Assembly: GCF_027594545.1 (NCBI RefSeq)
Contig: NZ_CP115160.1
Location: 4,026,501 to 4,090,500, forward strand
DNA: 64,000 nucleotides
Direction: 5' to 3'
DNA from: Algoriphagus sp. TR-M9
GTDB taxonomy: Bacteria > Bacteroidota > Bacteroidia > Cytophagales > Cyclobacteriaceae
Position numbers and translations under genes: made by a program. Under the pieces are notes generated by a model, which saw only the letters and a program-made list of their open reading frames with translations, was not told where the DNA came from and did no database searches. Of this stretch, positions 59,917 to 64,000 are shown one piece after another. The first letter of the stretch is position 1; each line of letters begins with the position of its first letter.

Positions 59917-60867
59917 TTAATAATCGGTTATGGGTTTGGCCTCATAGTAGGCCAGAATTTCTTCTTCACTGGGTGGATCCAAAGGCCTTACCAGCCTCAT
60001 GCCCAAAAATGGAGCTTCGGGAAACCACCATTGACTTTTTGGAATCTGAGGATCTATACGTTTCCAGTCTGCAGTGGTCACATATCTTTTGCTGCTACTG
60101 ATCTCCGCTGCGGGCGTATCATAGCTGCCACCTCGAACTACTCTAGGATAGAGCTCAGTAGATGGATTAGTAGGATTTTCATCCGGAGAAACTCCATAAT
60201 ACGCCGGATCATATTGATCTGAAGTCCACTCCAGCACATTTCCGTAAATGTCATAAAGCCCCCAAGGGTTTGCTTTCTTTTGCCCAATACTATGCGTGGT
60301 CTCTTCAGCGTTTTCCTGCGTCCAGGCATATTCATTCATTTGGGAAGCATCGGTCCCAAAGAAATACTCCGTCTCTGAACCTGCTCTAGCTGCATATTCC
60401 CATTCCGCTTCTGTAGGCAAACGGTAGAATATGCCGGTTTTCAAATACAGCCAGTAGCAATACTGAATCGCTCCATATTGGGTCATCCCTATGGCAGGCT
60501 TTCCTTCTTTGCCCATACCAAATGTCATATCTAAGTACGGAATACTGGGCCGGGTCAAGCCGTCCACCTGATCTTCAATGGGGCCTTCAGAGATCGCCAA
60601 CTCGTAATTTTTGTCCAAAAACATCTCAAATGCATCCCAGGTCACCTCGTGTGTTCCCATCCAAAACGCGTCTATTTTCACCGGGTGAACGGGCTGGGCA
60701 TCTTCATGCTTTTCAGATCCCATGGAAAAAGTGCCTGCTGGAATCGGCGTCATGCCAAAGCTGACTTCCGTCCCCGGAATGGTCTGGGTATAGGCTTCAA
60801 AAGCTGCATCGCTCACATCAAAACTCATCAGCATCAATGCGCTGGCAGCTAGGTATTTTAAGGTCAT
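59917..60867 (-). CDS. SUMF1-like (formylglycine-generating-enzyme fold) protein without the FGE cysteines
   Basis: 316 residues with a signal peptide (about 1-22). The SUMF1 core is clear: PIPAGTFSMGSEKHEDAQPVHPV, FWMGTHEVTWDAFEMFL, RLPTEAEWEYAARAG and YGNVLEWTSDQYDP, each at the expected order. The C-terminal GFRC-type cysteine pair of true formylglycine-generating enzyme is missing (the end reads FLGMRLVRPL). It is therefore unlikely to activate the sulfatase at 48114 and more likely a binding or non-FGE member. It is 48 bp after the VCBS gene and 20 bp before the Gfo/Idh gene. Confidence 0.9.
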   Translation of the reverse strand: MTLKYLAASALMLMSFDVSDAAFEAYTQTIPGTEVSFGMTPIPAGTFSMGSEKHEDAQPVHPVKIDAFWMGTHEVTWDAFEMFLDKNYELAISEGPIEDQVDGLTRPSIPYLDMTFGMGKEGKPAIGMTQYGAIQYCYWLYLKTGIFYRLPTEAEWEYAARAGSETEYFFGTDASQMNEYAWTQENAEETTHSIGQKKANPWGLYDIYGNVLEWTSDQYDPAYYGVSPDENPTNPSTELYPRVVRGGSYDTPAAEISSSKRYVTTADWKRIDPQIPKSQWWFPEAPFLGMRLVRPLDPPSEEEILAYYEAKPITDY

Positions 60868-60915
60868 ACTCGTAATTGGAGGTTTATTTTTATGCTTTCA
60901 ATATAGTTAAATCAC

Positions 60916-63900
60916 TCAATCTAACTTTTCCATTTTTGATGGATGGAAAGTGTAGATGCTTACTTGCGAATCATTGGAATAAAAGAAAAGCCGCTCCCCT
61001 AATCCTGTGATTTTTCGGATAGTACCTGTCTGGCTGAGACCGGTTTTGGACTTCGGCGCATGGGTAAATTGACCCGCTCCATTGCCCAGCAAAACTACCC
61101 CTTGATTGGCATCATATTTCCCAAAGTATAATTTTCCATAGTCAATATTGCCGCCCATCAGAATATCCAGGTTTCCATCTCCATTCACATCAGCCGACTC
61201 TACCGCGTACACCGGCGAAATCTGTGCCTGAATAGGCAATACCCTAGCCTCAAACTTTCCTTCCTGATTTCTCACAAAATAAGTGGTCTCCAGCCTGTTG
61301 ATATAAATCGAACTGGAACCTTCGCGCTCACTGGCTGTAAACAATTCGTTCATTTTCACATTGGCAAAGGACTTGAAATCCAGGTATCGCTTCTTCAGAA
61401 AAAGCACCTGACCTAGAATTTCATCCCGGCTGGCGGCAGGGTATTTTTCACCCTGAATGTAATACCCCAGGAAAGCATCCACCGAGCCATTGCCATCAAA
61501 ATCCTTATACAAAATCTCCGCAGGCTCTGTGTCACTGGCTTTGATCTGTGAGTTCAATCCCAGATTTCCGGCCAGCAATTCCACTCGTCCATCTCCATCC
61601 CAGTCTGCAAGTTTCAGGTCATACCACATCCCAAATTCATGCTTGGCAAAATAATCCAAAGTCGATTCCCTCCACTGCTCATCTTGGAAGGAAAAAATCT
61701 GTATGGGCATGGCCTCTCCCAACACGATCAATTCAGGCCTGCCGTCTCCATCCAGATCTTCTACTGCAGAATCGGTCAGCATACCCAGATTCACAAATGT
61801 AGGCGCCAAACTCTTGGTCTGATCAGAAAAATTCCCCTGACCATCGTTGATATACACTCTAGCTCCAAGGGAAGTAGGGAACTGTCCGGGATCTAACCTA
61901 GCCCCTACGAAAAGGTCAGGATTTCCATCGAAATTAAAATCCATCACGCTCACCGTACCAGTAGGAAATCGCTCCGTAGGTATGGAACTGCTGCTCAAGC
62001 TCAACTTGCCTTTGCCATCATTCAAATAAAGTCTATCCTGGAACACCTCATCTCCCACATTATAGTCATATACTCCTCCGCTTGCGACGTACAAATCCAT
62101 AAACCCGTCCCCATTCGCATCAAAAGCTATGGCCTCGGTGTCTTCAGCATCTTTGGCAACAGCAAATGCGGAGGACTCAGCGGGAGAAAAATCACCATTG
62201 CTCCCCTGAAACTGTAGACTAGCACTTACTCCAGGGCCAGAACCTAAAAATAAATCCTCCCTACCGTCTCCATTGAAATCTGCCAGTACCATGGCTTTTC
62301 CATTGCCGGAAACTGGATTGATCAGCAGTGGTTGACGCTTGTAATCATTGATTTGACGACCTCGCGGAAGCTCAATTTCTCCTGCTAATGCCAGATAAGT
62401 CGCTTCCTTGGCAGTTTCATAAACTTTGCGTTCAGCATCAGCCTGCTTTAGCTCTAGGGTTTGATTGGCAGAAGGAGCATTTAACAGGCTGACTTTGCCT
62501 CCTGGCCAGGACACTTTCAGGGAGTCTATCTGAGAAGTTTCTCCCAACCCAAAATGCAAAATGGGAGAAATAGACGATTGGTATCCCCTATAAGGGTTTT
62601 GCTCCAGCATCTGGATCTGCCCATCGGCATATAGGGTCACCTTGGCGCCCAGCGCATAGGAATTCCCATTTTCTCCACTGAGTTTTATTTTTAGATAATT
62701 GCCATTCCCCTGCTCAGCAGAGCGATTTTTATAAACAAAAGCCGGAAGATTGATATTATTGATGACTAAATCCAAATCCCCGTCATTATCCAAATCACTG
62801 TAGGCTGCCCCGCTACTATTGGCCGGATGGGCTATTCCCCAGCTGGAAGTTTGGTTTTGGAAAGTCAAATCCGCACTATTTTGAAAAATATAGTTAGTCA
62901 GATTCGAAGAAGGCATATTCTTCACCATATTGAGCAAGTCCTGACGCTTCAATTTGCCTCCGGAAGTGCGGACGTAATTGTCCATGTACTTCAGAAAATC
63001 CTGGTTATTGTAATCCCTCAGGTAACCATTGGTCACAAACAGGTCTTTCCATCCGTCATTGTCAAAATCTGCAAATAAAGGCGCCCAGCTCCAGTCGGTA
63101 TTAGACACCCCTGCCAGCTGTCCGATCTCCTGAAAAGTACCATCTCCGGCATTTACTTGTAGCATGTTTCGCATGTACTGATGATGGAAACCCCGGTCCA
63201 CATTCAGTTGAAATTTCTCAAAATTGTCAGGGGCCAGCAGTAGTTTCTGTCGTTCATTTCCCTCTGGTAGCATATCCAAAGTGAAGATGTCCTGGAGCCC
63301 GTCATTGTTGTAATCAGCAATATCATTTCCCATGGAAAAGTGTGACACATGCCCCATACGGTCTAAAATCTCGTCTTGGAAGGTACCATCTCCCTGATTG
63401 ATATAAAGATAGTCCGGCATAGCGTAGTCATTGCCAATGTAGATATCCGGATAGCCATCCTGATTGATATCAGAAATAGCCACACCCAATCCATAAGATA
63501 GGCTAGAACTGGAAATACCGGCCTGCAAGGTAATTTCCTCAAATTTCCCTCCCTTATTTTCAAAAAGCTGGGGGCCGGCTTCATGCTTTTGCTTCAGCAA
63601 TACCTGGGTCAAATTGACATCCTGATTCTGAATGGATTTAGTGTTATGATTGAGTAGAAAAAGGTCTAAGTCCCCATCCAGGTCAAAATCAAAAAAGCTG
63701 GCCGAGGTGCTGGGTGAGCTAGAAGCAATCCCATATTGCGCTGCCATTTCTTCAAATATAGGAATGCCGTTTTCATCATTCCCTTGATTGACAAAAAGTT
63801 GATTGGTTCGCTTCTCTGGGGGCAGATTTCCAGAATAGCACTGATAAATGTCTAATTTATTGTCCCCATTGATATCGACGAATACCACGCCGGTCTTCCA

Positions 63901-64000
63901 GGGTCCGTTTCTTCCGCTTACTCCAGAGAGCTGCGTGATCTCTTTGAATTTCAACTCCCCCTCATTCAGGTAAAGCTGGCTGCCGCTGACATTGGCAGAA
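60916..64000 (-). CDS. FG-GAP/VCBS repeat protein with ASPIC/UnbV domain (5' end beyond window)
   Basis: At least 1,028 residues; the reading frame stays open past the right edge (upstream codons read SANVSGSQLYLNEGE), so the TTG at 63954 is not the start. At least ten calcium-binding repeats of the D-x-[DN]-x-D-G type are visible, for example DINGDNKLDIY, DFDLDGDLDLF, DFNGDGREDLF and DVNGDGNLDIL. A central ASPIC/UnbV domain reads LGAKVTLYADGQ through LHFGLGETSQIDSLKVSWPGG. The protein is a repeat-based beta-propeller, probably secreted or surface-bound and calcium-stabilised. It is the first visible gene of the minus-strand operon. Confidence 0.92.
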   Translation of the reverse strand, partial: SANVSGSQLYLNEGELKFKEITQLSGVSGRNGPWKTGVVFVDINGDNKLDIYQCYSGNLPPEKRTNQLFVNQGNDENGIPIFEEMAAQYGIASSSPSTSASFFDFDLDGDLDLFLLNHNTKSIQNQDVNLTQVLLKQKHEAGPQLFENKGGKFEEITLQAGISSSSLSYGLGVAISDINQDGYPDIYIGNDYAMPDYLYINQGDGTFQDEILDRMGHVSHFSMGNDIADYNNDGLQDIFTLDMLPEGNERQKLLLAPDNFEKFQLNVDRGFHHQYMRNMLQVNAGDGTFQEIGQLAGVSNTDWSWAPLFADFDNDGWKDLFVTNGYLRDYNNQDFLKYMDNYVRTSGGKLKRQDLLNMVKNMPSSNLTNYIFQNSADLTFQNQTSSWGIAHPANSSGAAYSDLDNDGDLDLVINNINLPAFVYKNRSAEQGNGNYLKIKLSGENGNSYALGAKVTLYADGQIQMLEQNPYRGYQSSISPILHFGLGETSQIDSLKVSWPGGKVSLLNAPSANQTLELKQADAERKVYETAKEATYLALAGEIELPRGRQINDYKRQPLLINPVSGNGKAMVLADFNGDGREDLFLGSGPGVSASLQFQGSNGDFSPAESSAFAVAKDAEDTEAIAFDANGDGFMDLYVASGGVYDYNVGDEVFQDRLYLNDGKGKLSLSSSSIPTERFPTGTVSVMDFNFDGNPDLFVGARLDPGQFPTSLGARVYINDGQGNFSDQTKSLAPTFVNLGMLTDSAVEDLDGDGRPELIVLGEAMPIQIFSFQDEQWRESTLDYFAKHEFGMWYDLKLADWDGDGRVELLAGNLGLNSQIKASDTEPAEILYKDFDGNGSVDAFLGYYIQGEKYPAASRDEILGQVLFLKKRYLDFKSFANVKMNELFTASEREGSSSIYINRLETTYFVRNQEGKFEARVLPIQAQISPVYAVESADVNGDGNLDILMGGNIDYGKLYFGKYDANQGVVLLGNGAGQFTHAPKSKTGLSQTGTIRKITGLGERLFFYSNDSQVSIYTFHPSKMEKLD

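Noticed and set aside
59917..60867. Interpretation of the SUMF1-like protein as the activating enzyme for the sulfatase at 48114
   Set aside because: The C-terminal cysteine pair typical of formylglycine-generating enzyme is absent.

Overview
The window looks like a chromosomal segment from an aerobic Bacteroidota bacterium, most likely Cytophagales (Cyclobacteriaceae, Algoriphagus-like). This is inferred from several things together. Gene content includes TonB-dependent receptors, a BF3164-type lipoprotein, DUF4403, bacillithiol proteins (YtxJ, BshA) and a kynurenine-to-quinolinate operon. Start sites lack strong Shine-Dalgarno sequences. TAnnTTTG -7 promoter elements precede several genes. 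Base composition is moderate. No rRNA, tRNA, CRISPR array, transposase, integrase or phage gene was seen; the mobile-looking material is short intergenic repeats.

Layout. 1-2359: start of ruvB, an ApbE flavin transferase and a ZIP metal transporter. 2536-9402: an acetate module (DUF4212 subunit, sodium/solute symporter, acetyl-CoA synthetase, then a cNMP/CBS/DUF294 regulator overlapping a DnaQ-like exonuclease). 9636-17464: DUF4403 lipoprotein, YtxJ, a large outer-membrane beta-barrel protein, a propeller lipoprotein, a fasciclin protein and pheS. 17504-21046: an inverted-repeat element and the operon haaO-kynU-kmo. 21169-31252: housekeeping genes (M19 dipeptidase, prmC, an RsmB-type methyltransferase, guaB, a GNAT acetyltransferase, coaX, an M23 peptidase, a PLP dehydratase). 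31259-34219: a 986-residue GH3 plus beta-lactamase-fold fusion. 34588-38566: a small membrane protein, mutL and two rhomboid proteases, tightly overlapped. 38643-43630: rlmN, an ABC-F ATPase and a cluster of short repeats, one of which lies inside the ABC-F coding region.

43673-51840 is a carbohydrate region. A TonB-dependent receptor is divergent from a secreted GH29 alpha-L-fucosidase, a sulfatase lipoprotein, and a GMC oxidoreductase with its Tat-signal-bearing small subunit. 52056-56476 holds bshA, a fatty-acid-hydroxylase-family membrane protein, an NAD-epimerase-like protein, a CsaA-like tRNA-binding protein, a small exported protein and a HisA homologue whose N-terminal catalytic aspartate is tryptophan. 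56612-64000 is a tight minus-strand operon of exported proteins: a large FG-GAP/VCBS-ASPIC/UnbV protein (cut by the window end), a SUMF1-like protein, a Tat-exported Gfo/Idh/MocA oxidoreductase, a Tat-exported hydroxypyruvate-isomerase-like TIM barrel and a BNR-propeller protein.

How it fits together. The organism appears to import and activate acetate, make NAD from tryptophan intermediates, use bacillithiol as thiol buffer, and process sulfated or fucosylated glycans with periplasmic sugar oxidation. The features most worth pursuing are the GMC/Gfo-Idh/TIM-barrel periplasmic oxidation genes (possible keto-sugar chemistry), the HisA paralogue lacking its catalytic Asp, the in-frame repeat inside the ABC-F gene, the paired composite palindromic repeats around an AT-rich membrane-protein gene, and the acetate module with its putative nucleotidyltransferase and exonuclease.
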